A stretch of 36,256 bases of DNA, from contig NZ_WTYV01000011.1 in assembly GCF_009827655.1 (NCBI RefSeq), positions 1 through 36,256 on the forward strand, read 5' to 3'. The notes under the pieces are model-generated. The model did not search any database. It saw only the letters and a program-made list of their open reading frames with translations, and had not been told where the DNA came from. Positions 1-7,143 of this stretch are shown in pieces (position 1 is the first letter of the stretch; each line of letters starts with the position of its first letter). This DNA is from Alteraurantiacibacter buctensis. GTDB lineage: Bacteria > Pseudomonadota > Alphaproteobacteria > Sphingomonadales > Sphingomonadaceae. Both the position numbers and the translations under genes were made by a program.

Positions 1-1071
1 GTCAACGGTGACCAGTTGCGCCAGTTCGAGCAACGCTGGACCTGGGGCGGCCGGGTGGAACGGTTCGACCGGCTGACGCTGCGCGTGGGCACCGAGCTGC
101 GCATGGACCGCATCGGCCCGATCGGCCTCGACGAGACGATCAATGGCGCGCTGGACTTCAACTACAACACCTTTGCCGTGAACGAGCAGTCCGCCGGCCT
201 CTATGCCGAGCTGATCGCCGAGCCGGTGGAGCGGCTGTTCATCACCGCCGGCCTGCGCGGCGATGCCTACCGCTTCCGCACCCGCGCGCTCGACGGGGTG
301 GACGTGTGGAGCGGCAAGGCCAGCGACCGGATCCTCAGCCCTAAGATCGGCGCCAACTACGAAGTGGTGGACGGCATCGCGCTCTATGCCAACTATGGCC
401 AGGGCTTCCATTCCAACGATGCCCGCGGCGTGACCAATCCCGTCGATCCCGCCCCCGGCCTTGTGGGCGGCGATTTCGAGGAAGTGGGCCTGCGCTTCGA
501 ACGCGGCGGCCTGATCTTCACCGGCGTCTACTGGTGGTCCTCCATCGGCAGCGAGCTGATCTACGTGGGCGACAGCGGCGCGGTGGAGCCGAGCGAGCCC
601 GGCGTGCGCCACGGCTATGAACTGACCGCCTTCTGGAAGCCGAATAACTGGCTGGCGGTGGACGCGGTGTGGACCGGCACCCACAGCCGCTTCTCCAGCC
701 TGCCGGAGGGCGAGAACTTCGTGCCCGGTGCGCTGAAATCGTCCGGCGAGCTGGGCGTCTCCGCCGCCTTCCGCCAGTGGAACGCCAGCGCCCGCCTGCG
801 CTACATGGGCCCGCACCCGCTGATCGAGGACAACAGCCAGCGCGGTTCCGCCACCTTCCTGGCCAATGCCCGCGTGGGCTGGACGCCCGACAACCTGTGG
901 GGCCTTGAGTTCTACGGCGAAGTGCTGAACCTGTTCGACAGCAAGGATGACGACATCGACTATTACTACGAGACGCGCTTCCCCGGCGAACCGGCGGAAG
1001 GCGTGCTGGGCCGCAACAGCCGCATCGTGGAACCCCGCCAGTTCCGCCTGGGGATGACCAAGCGGTTCTGA
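1..1071 (+). CDS. TonB-dependent outer-membrane receptor, C-terminal part (5' truncated by window)
   Basis: The reading frame is open from the first base, so the gene begins outside the window; 356 residues are visible. They read as the C-terminal part of a TonB-dependent receptor barrel: alternating amphipathic strands, the segment ALYANYGQGFHSND typical of these receptors, a late EVLNLFDSKDDD segment and a final Phe (GMTKRF), the usual BAM recognition end. Such receptors import siderophores, haem, vitamins or oligosaccharides across the outer membrane using TonB energy. The plug domain and TonB box lie upstream and are not visible, so the substrate cannot be named. The TTG at base 16 is an internal codon, not a start. 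A strong intrinsic terminator follows 45 bases after the stop, so the gene ends its transcription unit. Confidence 0.85.
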   Translation, partial: VNGDQLRQFEQRWTWGGRVERFDRLTLRVGTELRMDRIGPIGLDETINGALDFNYNTFAVNEQSAGLYAELIAEPVERLFITAGLRGDAYRFRTRALDGVDVWSGKASDRILSPKIGANYEVVDGIALYANYGQGFHSNDARGVTNPVDPAPGLVGGDFEEVGLRFERGGLIFTGVYWWSSIGSELIYVGDSGAVEPSEPGVRHGYELTAFWKPNNWLAVDAVWTGTHSRFSSLPEGENFVPGALKSSGELGVSAAFRQWNASARLRYMGPHPLIEDNSQRGSATFLANARVGWTPDNLWGLEFYGEVLNLFDSKDDDIDYYYETRFPGEPAEGVLGRNSRIVEPRQFRLGMTKRF

Positions 1072-1115
1072 ACTCTCCGGCGGATGGGCCATCGCGTGGG
1101 CCGCCGCCAGACCGG

Positions 1116-1154
1116 AAGGCCCGGCTGCCACGCATGGCGCAGCCGGGCCTTTCT
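1116..1154 (+). terminator. Rho-independent terminator after the TonB-dependent receptor
   Basis: A perfect 13-bp GC-rich stem (AAGGCCCGGCTGC at 1116-1128 pairing with 1139-1151) with a 10-base loop is followed by TTCTT. It lies 45 bases after the receptor stop and separates that gene from the regulatory cassette downstream. Confidence 0.8.
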
Positions 1155-1175
1155 TCGTCCGGACCGGTGAAGGCA

Positions 1176-1235
1176 TGTCAACCTCCCTTGACACTTCAGC
1201 GAATCATGTCTAGTCACCTTGACATCCAATCAAGG
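1176..1235 (+). promoter_or_regulatory. Probable autoregulated promoter/operator of the Xre cassette
   Basis: Two inverted repeats built on the same core lie just before the 57-aa gene: TGTCAA-N6-TTGACA at 1176-1193 and CCTTGA-N7-TCAAGG at 1217-1235. The TTGACA at 1188-1193 is also a perfect sigma-70 -35 box. A weak -10 (TAGTCA, 1211-1216) sits 17 bases downstream, between the two repeats. The second repeat runs up to the ribosome-binding site (AAGGGAA, about 1233-1239). The layout suits a repressor that blocks its own promoter, and the Xre protein three genes downstream is the natural candidate. The repeats are seen; the binding is inferred. Confidence 0.5.
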
Positions 1236-1246
1236 GAACTTGACCA

Positions 1247-1420
1247 ATGTCGACCGTGTCCAGAAGCCTGTGCTGGGCCTTTGCCCTGATCGTGCTGGCC
1301 CTCTCCAACGCGCTTGGCTGGGTCAGCGACAGCAGCGCCCAGACCATGTTCGCGGTGATCCCGGCGCTGTGGGTGGCAACCACGTTCGGCGGCCGTTGTT
1401 GGCCGAAGCGCGCGGCATGA
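1247..1420 (+). CDS. Small hydrophobic protein of unknown function (57 aa)
   Basis: This short gene starts at ATG 1247, seven bases after an AAGGGAA ribosome-binding site, and encodes 57 residues. It carries two hydrophobic stretches (about residues 8-24 and 33-46) and a Trp/Arg/Lys-rich end (CWPKRAA), as expected of a small membrane protein. Its stop overlaps the next start (ATGA at 1417-1420), so it is translationally coupled to the membrane protein downstream, and it is the first gene of the cassette controlled by the inverted repeats. I do not recognise a family. Support is the ribosome-binding site, the coupling and coding-like codon use. Confidence 0.6.
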   Translation: MSTVSRSLCWAFALIVLALSNALGWVSDSSAQTMFAVIPALWVATTFGGRCWPKRAA

Positions 1421-1842
1421 GCGCGCTGCCCCGTTCGGGCGCCATGCGCCGCTATCTGGTCCGCCTGTTCGTGCTGATGGGGGCCTATATCGCCATCCTG
1501 ATCGGCGCGAAGCTGGCCTTTCCGCATGTGCCGCCCCGCGGAGTGCTGGCCTATGCGCTGGCGCTGGCCCCCGCCCTGCCGCTGATCGGGGTGTTCTGGG
1601 CGGTGTTCCGCCTGCTGGTGGAGGAGCGCGACGAATACCTGCGCCTGCTGCTGGTGCGCCAGACGCTGTTTGCCACGGCTTTCTGCCTGGTGGTGATGAC
1701 CGTTTGGGAATGGCTGCAGAACTTCGACCTGGTGCCGCCGGGCAACGGGGGCTTCGGCACGGCCTTCTGGTGGTTCGTGGGCCTGGGCCTTGGCGGCCTG
1801 TTCAACAAGCTGACCATTGGCGACGCCGGGGACTGTTCGTGA
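1417..1842 (+). CDS. Four-helix membrane protein partnered with an Xre regulator
   Basis: This gene encodes 141 residues with about four hydrophobic helices: residues 15-31, 43-62, 82-100 and 115-130. A charged loop (EERDEY) lies between helices two and three. The ATG at 1417 overlaps the previous stop, and the end overlaps the GTG start of the regulator (GTGA at 1839-1842), so the three genes form one coupled unit. A small integral membrane protein encoded directly before a short helix-turn-helix regulator is a recurrent arrangement in alphaproteobacteria; the membrane partner is usually unassigned and may sense something or control the regulator. No catalytic motif is visible. The function is unknown. 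Confidence 0.75.
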   Translation: MSALPRSGAMRRYLVRLFVLMGAYIAILIGAKLAFPHVPPRGVLAYALALAPALPLIGVFWAVFRLLVEERDEYLRLLLVRQTLFATAFCLVVMTVWEWLQNFDLVPPGNGGFGTAFWWFVGLGLGGLFNKLTIGDAGDCS

Positions 1843-2030
1843 ACAACCGCCTGCGCGTGCTGCGCGCCGAACGGCAGTGGAGCCAGCAGGACCTGGCCGA
1901 TGCGATTGGCGTCTCGCGCCAGAGCGTCAACGCCATCGAGACGGGCAAGTACGATCCCTCGCTGCCCCTCGCCTTTCGCATTGCCGATGTGTTCGCCCTG
2001 CCGATCGAGCAGATTTTCCTGCGCGATTGA
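1839..2030 (+). CDS. Short Xre-family helix-turn-helix regulator
   Basis: The product has 63 residues starting at GTG 1839 and consists almost only of a lambda-repressor-like HTH_3 domain. The signature segments are LRAERQWSQQDLADAIGVS, then RQSVNAIETGKYDPS (recognition helix and turn) and the closing LPIEQIFLRD. This is the compact YgzD-like type, which usually acts as a dimeric repressor and often regulates its own operon. The start overlaps the stop of the membrane-protein gene by four bases. The inverted repeats at 1176-1235 are the likely binding sites. Longer upstream starts in the same frame would run through the membrane-protein gene and are not credible. Confidence 0.88.
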   Translation: MNNRLRVLRAERQWSQQDLADAIGVSRQSVNAIETGKYDPSLPLAFRIADVFALPIEQIFLRD

Positions 2031-2075
2031 CTGCGCCCCGCTGGCCAATCCCCTGCCCCTTGCTAAGCTGCGCCG

Positions 2076-3203
2076 ATGACACCCGATCCCGCGATCCTGT
2101 TCACGCCGCTGACGATAGGCCGCACCACGCTGCGCAACCGCTGGGTGATGCCGGCGATGCAGCGCGGCATGTGCGAAGGCGGCGCGCCCACGGCGGAGCT
2201 GGCCGCCTATTACGCGCGGCGCGCGCAGGGCGGAGTGGCCCTGGTGATCGGGGAAAGCGCTGCCATCGACCATCCCAGTGCCACCGTGCAGCCCACCGCC
2301 GCGCGGCTGACGCAGGCCACGCGCGATGGCTGGGCCCGCTGCGTTGACGGGGTGCGCGCGGCAGGCGGGGAAATGCTGCTGCAACTGTGGCACGAAGGGG
2401 CCATGCGCACCGACGGGGAGGCCCTGTCCCCCAGCGGCCTGGCCCACCCCGGCAAGCCCAGCGGGCGCGCGGCCACACAGGAGGAACTGGCAGAAATCTG
2501 CGACGGCTTCGTCCGCTCGGCCCTTATCGCCCAAAGCATCGGTGCGGCGGGCGTGGAGGTGCACGCGGCGCACGGTTATTTCCTGGACCAGTTCCTGTGG
2601 CACGGCACCAATGTGCGGCAGGATGGCTATGGCGGGCCGGACATGGCGCAGCGCGCCCGCTTTCCGGCCGAGATAGTCGCTGCCATCCGCGCTGAATGCG
2701 GACCGGATTTCCTGATCTCGCTGCGCTTCTCGCAGTGGAAGGAAGTGGATTTTGCCGCCCGCGTGGCACCCGCCCCGGAAGACCTGGCAACGTTGGCCAC
2801 CCTGCTGCGCGATGCCGGGGCGGACGTGCTGCACGCCAGCACCCGCCGCTTCTGGGAGCCTGAATGGGCCGGTGACCCGCGCAACCTTGCCGGCTGGACG
2901 CGGGCTTGTGGCCTGCCGGTGATCACGGTCGGTTCGGTCGGCCTCGATACCGATGTGATGGACGTTTTCATGCGCGGCGTGGACCCAGGCCCGCGCGTGG
3001 CCCAGGCGGTGGACGAACTGGCGGCAGGCATGGCGGCGGGCCATTATGACATGGTGGCCGTGGGGCGCGCACTGATCGGCGATGCGGACTTTGTGGCCAA
3101 GGTAGCCGACGGGAACTATGGCGCCATCCGCACATTCCGCCGGGACGACCTGGGCAAGCTGGAATGGGACCTGTCGATCGTGGAAGAAGCGCACTCCGCA
3201 TGA
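2076..3203 (+). CDS. NADH:flavin oxidoreductase, old yellow enzyme family
   Basis: The product has 375 residues, the length of a single-domain FMN-binding old-yellow-enzyme TIM barrel. The N-terminal LFTPLTIGRTTLRNRWVMPAM segment and the central VEVHAAHGYFLDQFL segment, with the two His that bind the substrate carbonyl, are family hallmarks, followed by the usual (F/W)xxGxxxRxDGYGG-like loop. The C-terminal VAVGRALIGDADFVAKV is the phosphate-binding part of the FMN site. These cytosolic enzymes reduce activated C=C bonds of enones, nitroesters or similar electrophiles with NAD(P)H; the physiological substrate is rarely known and cannot be read here. The stop overlaps the start of manA (ATGA at 3200-3203), so the two are co-translated. 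Confidence 0.9.
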   Translation: MTPDPAILFTPLTIGRTTLRNRWVMPAMQRGMCEGGAPTAELAAYYARRAQGGVALVIGESAAIDHPSATVQPTAARLTQATRDGWARCVDGVRAAGGEMLLQLWHEGAMRTDGEALSPSGLAHPGKPSGRAATQEELAEICDGFVRSALIAQSIGAAGVEVHAAHGYFLDQFLWHGTNVRQDGYGGPDMAQRARFPAEIVAAIRAECGPDFLISLRFSQWKEVDFAARVAPAPEDLATLATLLRDAGADVLHASTRRFWEPEWAGDPRNLAGWTRACGLPVITVGSVGLDTDVMDVFMRGVDPGPRVAQAVDELAAGMAAGHYDMVAVGRALIGDADFVAKVADGNYGAIRTFRRDDLGKLEWDLSIVEEAHSA

Positions 3204-4006
3204 CCCTGCTGCCTACCCGTACCGTCGCAAAACCCTGGGGCCGCGAGGATTTGCCCGCTCCCTTCAGCAATCCCACGGGCGAGAAGATCGGTGAGATCTG
3301 GTTCGAGCCGCCGCCGGAGCTGCCGCAGCTTCTGGTGAAATACATCTTCACCAGTGAGAAGCTGTCGGTGCAGGTGCACCCGTCCGACACGCAGACGCTG
3401 GCCACCGGCCTGGGGAAGCAGGGCAAGGAGGAGTGCTGGCTGGTGGTCGATGCCGGCCCGCAGGCCACGCTGGGCGTGGGTTTTGCGGACCACATCGATG
3501 CCGCTGCCATGCGCGCCGCCGCGCTCGACGGGTCGATCGAGGACCTGCTGGTGTGGCACAAGGTGCGGGCGGGCGATTTCTTCTACATCCCCGCCAACAC
3601 GGTCCACGCCATCGGGCCCGACGTGGCGATCATCGAGGTGCAGCAGAACTCGGACATCACCTATCGCCTGTTCGACTATGGCCGCCCGCGCGAACTGCAC
3701 CTGGAGGAAGGGATGGCCGTGGCGCGGGGTGAGCCGCATCCGGCAGCGCTGCGGCGACACGTGGCTGCCTGCAGCACGGCCTCGCTGGTCGATGGCCCGC
3801 ACTTCCGGCTGCACCGGGTGACCGGGCAACCGGCGGCAGATGTGGCGGCGCGCTATCCCGGCAGGTTGCTGGTGATCCCGCTGACGGGCACGGTGAGCGT
3901 GGCGGGCGAGGAGGTTGCCGCAGGCGGGTGCGCCCTGGCCGGGACTATCGGCGAAGTCGTGATAGCCGACGGGGCCGAGGCCCTGCTGGCCGCGCCGCTC
4001 GGCTGA
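3200..4006 (+). CDS. manA: Class I mannose-6-phosphate isomerase
   Basis: The product has 268 residues and interconverts mannose-6-phosphate and fructose-6-phosphate in the cytosol, feeding GDP-mannose and polysaccharide synthesis. Visible family features are the N-terminal AKPWGRED, the zinc-ligand motif SVQVHPSDTQ (Gln and His), the ECWLVVDA segment, and the core IPANTVHAIGPDV followed by EVQQNSDITYRLFDYGR. It is shorter than the enterobacterial enzyme (about 390 residues); short single-cupin versions are common in alphaproteobacteria. The start at ATG 3200 overlaps the upstream flavoenzyme stop; the in-frame ATG at 3164 lies inside that gene and is rejected. The gene converges on the Tad block with only one base between the two stops, and no terminator is visible there. 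Confidence 0.9.
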   Translation: MTLLPTRTVAKPWGREDLPAPFSNPTGEKIGEIWFEPPPELPQLLVKYIFTSEKLSVQVHPSDTQTLATGLGKQGKEECWLVVDAGPQATLGVGFADHIDAAAMRAAALDGSIEDLLVWHKVRAGDFFYIPANTVHAIGPDVAIIEVQQNSDITYRLFDYGRPRELHLEEGMAVARGEPHPAALRRHVAACSTASLVDGPHFRLHRVTGQPAADVAARYPGRLLVIPLTGTVSVAGEEVAAGGCALAGTIGEVVIADGAEALLAAPLG

Positions 4007-4007
4007 T

Positions 4008-4424
4008 CTAGCTCAGCGTAATCACCGGGAAGCAGGCGGTCGCCTCGATCGTCGTCGGCATCGGCAAGAAGCCGCGCAGCACGGTGCTGAACGGCGTCTG
4101 GATCGTCACCTTGTTCGAATTGGCGTGACCGCGGCAGGTGGTGCCGGTGGTCATCGTGGCCGCGCTGGCGGTGATGGTCAGGCCCACATTGGCTGCTTCG
4201 GTCACCACCCGCGCCTCGCGCCCGGCCACCGTCGCACACGACGAGCTGACCGACATGCAGCGTGCCGTTTCATAGGCCGCCGTCTCCAGCACCTGCTGCG
4301 ACCACATCAGCCGGCACCCCTCGATGGCGCCGAACAGGAACAAGAGGAACACCGGGAAGACCAGGGCAAACTCGGTCATCGCGTTGCCGCGTGTATCCCG
4401 GACTAGGCGCTTGGGGCGGATCAT
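4008..4424 (-). CDS. TadE-family pseudopilin-like protein
   Basis: The product has 138 residues. The N-terminus RDTRGNAMTEFALVFPVFLL is the TadE-like motif: a basic stretch, a short Gly-x-x-x-x-Glu region and one long hydrophobic helix (about residues 18-36). The rest would lie outside the membrane. TadE-like proteins are minor pseudopilins or assembly factors of Tad (tight adherence, Flp) pili and are processed by a prepilin peptidase. The ATG at 4424 overlaps the stop of the upstream TadE/TadF-like gene by four bases, so translation is coupled. Longer frames reading upstream would run antisense through the neighbour and are rejected. It is the last gene of a three-gene minus-strand unit. 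Confidence 0.82.
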   Translation of the reverse strand: MIRPKRLVRDTRGNAMTEFALVFPVFLLFLFGAIEGCRLMWSQQVLETAAYETARCMSVSSSCATVAGREARVVTEAANVGLTITASAATMTTGTTCRGHANSNKVTIQTPFSTVLRGFLPMPTTIEATACFPVITLS

Positions 4425-4945
4425 TGCAGCCGCACCGTGGCCTGCTGGGCCATCGCCGGGCTGCTCAGCATGGCCTGCGGGATCACCATCGGCTGGTAGA
4501 TCACCGAGGCGCGCACGGTCATGTAATAGCCGGCGGTTGAGCCGGCGGTGACCCCCGTGCCGGTGCACGAATTGCCGCAAGCGGCGGTCACATAGGTGCC
4601 ATCCTGCTTCAGGCAGGCACAGGTGCGGCTGGCATTGGTGCACGAATTGGCCACGCCGTTGCAGCTTACCGTCACCGTGGTGCTGCTGAGGCCGCCCAGG
4701 CTGCGCACGGCGGATGGCATGTTGGTGAAATCGACGTTGCCGGGCGTGTTGAACGCCGCCACGGCCACCGATCCCACGGCCATGTTCAGCTTGGTGCGCT
4801 GGACGAAGTAGAACCCGAAATCGATGGCGATCATCGCCACGAAGAAAAAGCCCACCACCCAGAAGGCGAATTCCACCACCACGGCACCCTGCTCGTCGCG
4901 GCGCAGGTCTTTGAAAAGCCGGGTGAATTGGAACTTGGTAAGCAT
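4421..4945 (-). CDS. TadE/TadF-family pilus assembly protein, cysteine-rich
   Basis: The product has 174 residues. A basic N-terminus is followed by RDEQGAVVVEFAFWVVGFFF, the TadE/TadF motif with its conserved Glu, and a hydrophobic helix at about residues 19-48. The extracytoplasmic part contains six Cys within about 40 residues (VSCNG, NSC, TCAC, AACGNSC), which would favour disulfides in the periplasm. It lies between the TadG-like gene (10 bases upstream) and the second TadE-like gene (ATGA overlap). No TadA ATPase, TadB/C platform or secretin is in the window, so this is either a detached minor-pseudopilin module or part of a larger cluster elsewhere. Confidence 0.82.
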   Translation of the reverse strand: MLTKFQFTRLFKDLRRDEQGAVVVEFAFWVVGFFFVAMIAIDFGFYFVQRTKLNMAVGSVAVAAFNTPGNVDFTNMPSAVRSLGGLSSTTVTVSCNGVANSCTNASRTCACLKQDGTYVTAACGNSCTGTGVTAGSTAGYYMTVRASVIYQPMVIPQAMLSSPAMAQQATVRLQ

Positions 4946-4955
4946 GGCGCTAACC

Positions 4956-7013
4956 TTAGTTCACAAGTCTTACCGATCCGCTACCGCCGCCCGAATAGGC
5001 GCCGCTCATGGCGGTACACGATGTGCCCGTCTGCGCCCCGCCGCTGATGGTGATGGTATTGGCGATCAGGCTGAAGCAGTTGCCGGTGGCCACCGTGGTG
5101 TTGCCGCCGCTCATCGTCACGGCGGACAATGGCAGGTGCAGGGCGCCGCCAAAGGCGTTGCTGGACCCGGCGTTCCATGATGTGGCGGCGGTGCTGGTTG
5201 ACGTCAGCAGCAGTTCGGCAATCGCCCCGCCGGTGGCGGTGCTGGCCGGGGCCACCAGGTAGGACTTGGCCCCGCCCGCCAGGTTCAGCGTGCCGCTCAT
5301 CACGAAGGTCACGTCGGTCCCGCCCATGTCATAGCCGCTGAAGGCCGAGCCATAGGTCACGCCGGTATAAGGCGAGGTATAGGGCCAGGTGGTGCCGCCG
5401 GTGCCGTTGATGAAGTTGCCGTTGATGGTGTAGCGGCCGGCACCGAACAGCGCCGATCCGCGGATGTTCATGTTGCCGTTGATGTAGTGGTTGGTGGTGG
5501 CACCGAAGACCAGGCGGCTGCCGCCCTCGGTATCGATGTTGCCGTTGGCGCTGAACGTGCCGTTGCCCATCATGAAGCGGGCCGAACCGTCCAGATCGAT
5601 GGCATTGTTGGTGCTGGTGTTCTTGCCCAGCAGCACGTTGCCGTTGCCCAGTGCCACGATGCTGTCGCCGCTGATCGCCACGCCGGTGCTGGCCTGGAAA
5701 TTGCCCGCGCCCATTTTCACGTTGGTGCCGCCGCCCAGCGACAGGCTGCCGAAGAAGTGGTTGCCGTCCCCGAACGAGAAGCTGGAGCCGCCGGTCACGG
5801 TCACGTTGCCGGCCATCGTCACGTCGCCATCGCCCTTGGTTTGCGGGCCGGAGAAGCTGTGGGTGCCGCTACCGATCCACAGAATGCCGTTGCCGAAGGT
5901 CATGCCGGCCGAAGCGCCGCTGGTGACGTTGCCGTTGATATAGACGTTGGAGTTGCCGAAGTTGATATGCGTGCTGCCGGACGTGGTGATGCCGTTGTGC
6001 ACGTTGATGTTGCAGCCGCTGGGGAACACCAGCTTGCTGTCACCTGAGATCGTGATCGAGGTGATGTTGAATTCACACGGCGTCTTGACCGCGACGGTGT
6101 AGGTCTTGGTCGACGAGTTGTAGGTGGTGGTGCCGCCCGGCGTGCTCACGGACGTGCTGCCGATGGTCCAGGCCCCGGACCCGGCGGTGGTCGGGCTGGT
6201 GAGCGCAGGCACGGCGGTATAGGTGCCGATCAGCGCCACCGCCGCCGTCCGGTCGGCATTGCCGGCCCAGGGGTCGGCCAGCGTGGTCGCCTGCTTCTTG
6301 CGCTTGTCCGCCGCCGGAACCGCGGTGTTCCAGTTGGGGAAGGTGAAGTTGTTGGAATAGAACAGGTTGCTGGAAACCGTCAGGCTGCCATAGTTGAGCA
6401 CCACGTCGCCGCCGCCCGAGATCACGTCCTTGGCAGACATGCTGGTGGCACCCTGGTTGATGCCGCCCACGGCGGCAATCGCGCAGTTGGGTGCGCTGAT
6501 GGTGGCGCCGCCGCTCATGTTGATGGCCGTGGAACTGGTGGACAGTGCCAGGTAGCACGGCGCGCTGGCCGTGGCGCTGCCACCGATCTGGGCATAGGAC
6601 ACCGCCTTCACGTCGAACGCGCCGGTCAGGCCCACCACCGATGCCAGGTAGAACGGCACCGGGCGCACCACGGTGACCTTGATCGAGGTCTGGCCGGTGG
6701 TCGGATAGTTATTCACCAGGTCTGCCGTGACGGTCGCCCCGCCGATGCCGTTCACGCGCACCAGGTCTGCCGCGGTGGGTTGCAGCAGAGCGGTGCTGGC
6801 ATTGGCTTTGTAGGCGGTGGCGGCGGCCAGTGCGGCCATGTCTGCCGCGCGCTGGTTGGAAACCTTCTGCTGGTAGCCGCGGCTGATATCAACCGTCAGG
6901 CCGGTGGCACCGATCACGGCGGGCAGGGCCAGCACGCCCAGCGTGGTTACGCCGGCAGTCAGGTCGCGCAGCATGGCGCGCCAGCAGGTCGAGATCTTGG
7001 CAAGGGTGCTCAT
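4956..7013 (-). CDS. TadG-like envelope protein with a long repetitive beta-rich C-terminus
   Basis: The product has 685 residues from ATG 7013. The N-terminus has the TadG layout: a basic lead, one hydrophobic helix (VTTLGVLALPAVIGATGLTVD, about 24-44), then the ISRGYQQKVSNQRAADMAALAAA segment shared by Tad_G/TadE-type proteins. Instead of the usual von Willebrand A domain, most of the protein (about residues 160-670) is Gly, Ser, Thr and Asn rich, with recurrent short strands such as FGNGILWIG, FGDGNHFFGS and MGAGNFQA at intervals of roughly 20-25 residues. This suggests a parallel beta-helix exposed outside the inner membrane. A longer GTG start at 7046 is possible but lacks a ribosome-binding site. 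It is the first gene of the Tad-like unit; the role is probably adhesion or pilus tip structure, but this is inferred. Confidence 0.75.
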   Translation of the reverse strand: MSTLAKISTCWRAMLRDLTAGVTTLGVLALPAVIGATGLTVDISRGYQQKVSNQRAADMAALAAATAYKANASTALLQPTAADLVRVNGIGGATVTADLVNNYPTTGQTSIKVTVVRPVPFYLASVVGLTGAFDVKAVSYAQIGGSATASAPCYLALSTSSTAINMSGGATISAPNCAIAAVGGINQGATSMSAKDVISGGGDVVLNYGSLTVSSNLFYSNNFTFPNWNTAVPAADKRKKQATTLADPWAGNADRTAAVALIGTYTAVPALTSPTTAGSGAWTIGSTSVSTPGGTTTYNSSTKTYTVAVKTPCEFNITSITISGDSKLVFPSGCNINVHNGITTSGSTHINFGNSNVYINGNVTSGASAGMTFGNGILWIGSGTHSFSGPQTKGDGDVTMAGNVTVTGGSSFSFGDGNHFFGSLSLGGGTNVKMGAGNFQASTGVAISGDSIVALGNGNVLLGKNTSTNNAIDLDGSARFMMGNGTFSANGNIDTEGGSRLVFGATTNHYINGNMNIRGSALFGAGRYTINGNFINGTGGTTWPYTSPYTGVTYGSAFSGYDMGGTDVTFVMSGTLNLAGGAKSYLVAPASTATGGAIAELLLTSTSTAATSWNAGSSNAFGGALHLPLSAVTMSGGNTTVATGNCFSLIANTITISGGAQTGTSCTAMSGAYSGGGSGSVRLVN

Positions 7014-7062
7014 GCACCAGAGGATAACGCCGCAGGTATTTACCACGGGCGCAAGAACGCGG

Positions 7063-7078
7063 TTAAATTAGGGTTTAC
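7063..7078 (-). promoter_or_regulatory. Possible CtrA-type half-site pair upstream of the Tad-like unit
   Basis: About 50 bases upstream of the TadG-like start the plus strand reads TTAA-N7-TTTAC (7063-7078), one mismatch from the alphaproteobacterial CtrA box TTAA-N7-TTAAC; the minus strand gives TAAA-N7-TTAAC. CtrA controls pili and flagella in several alphaproteobacteria, so the position makes sense, but the motif is short and AT-rich spacers can match by chance. Confidence 0.25.
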
Positions 7079-7110
7079 CGCGATTTTTACGGGCAATCAC
7101 AAAGGGGCAG

Positions 7111-7134
7111 GCGGCAGGGCGTTAACCCTGCCGC
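7111..7134 (-). terminator. Possible terminator hairpin after gdhA
   Basis: A perfect 9-bp stem (GCGGCAGGG at 7111-7119 with CCCTGCCGC at 7126-7134, loop of six) lies ten bases past the gdhA stop. The minus-strand downstream sequence has only a short T run (CCTTTGTG), so termination would be weak or assisted by another factor. Confidence 0.4.
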
Positions 7135-7143
7135 GCCGATTAC

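Noticed and set aside
1551..3194. 547-residue open frame on the minus strand
   Set aside because: It is antisense to the membrane protein, Xre, flavin oxidoreductase genes; the sequence is His/Arg/Ala/Gly-rich without any domain, as expected from GC-rich shadow frames.
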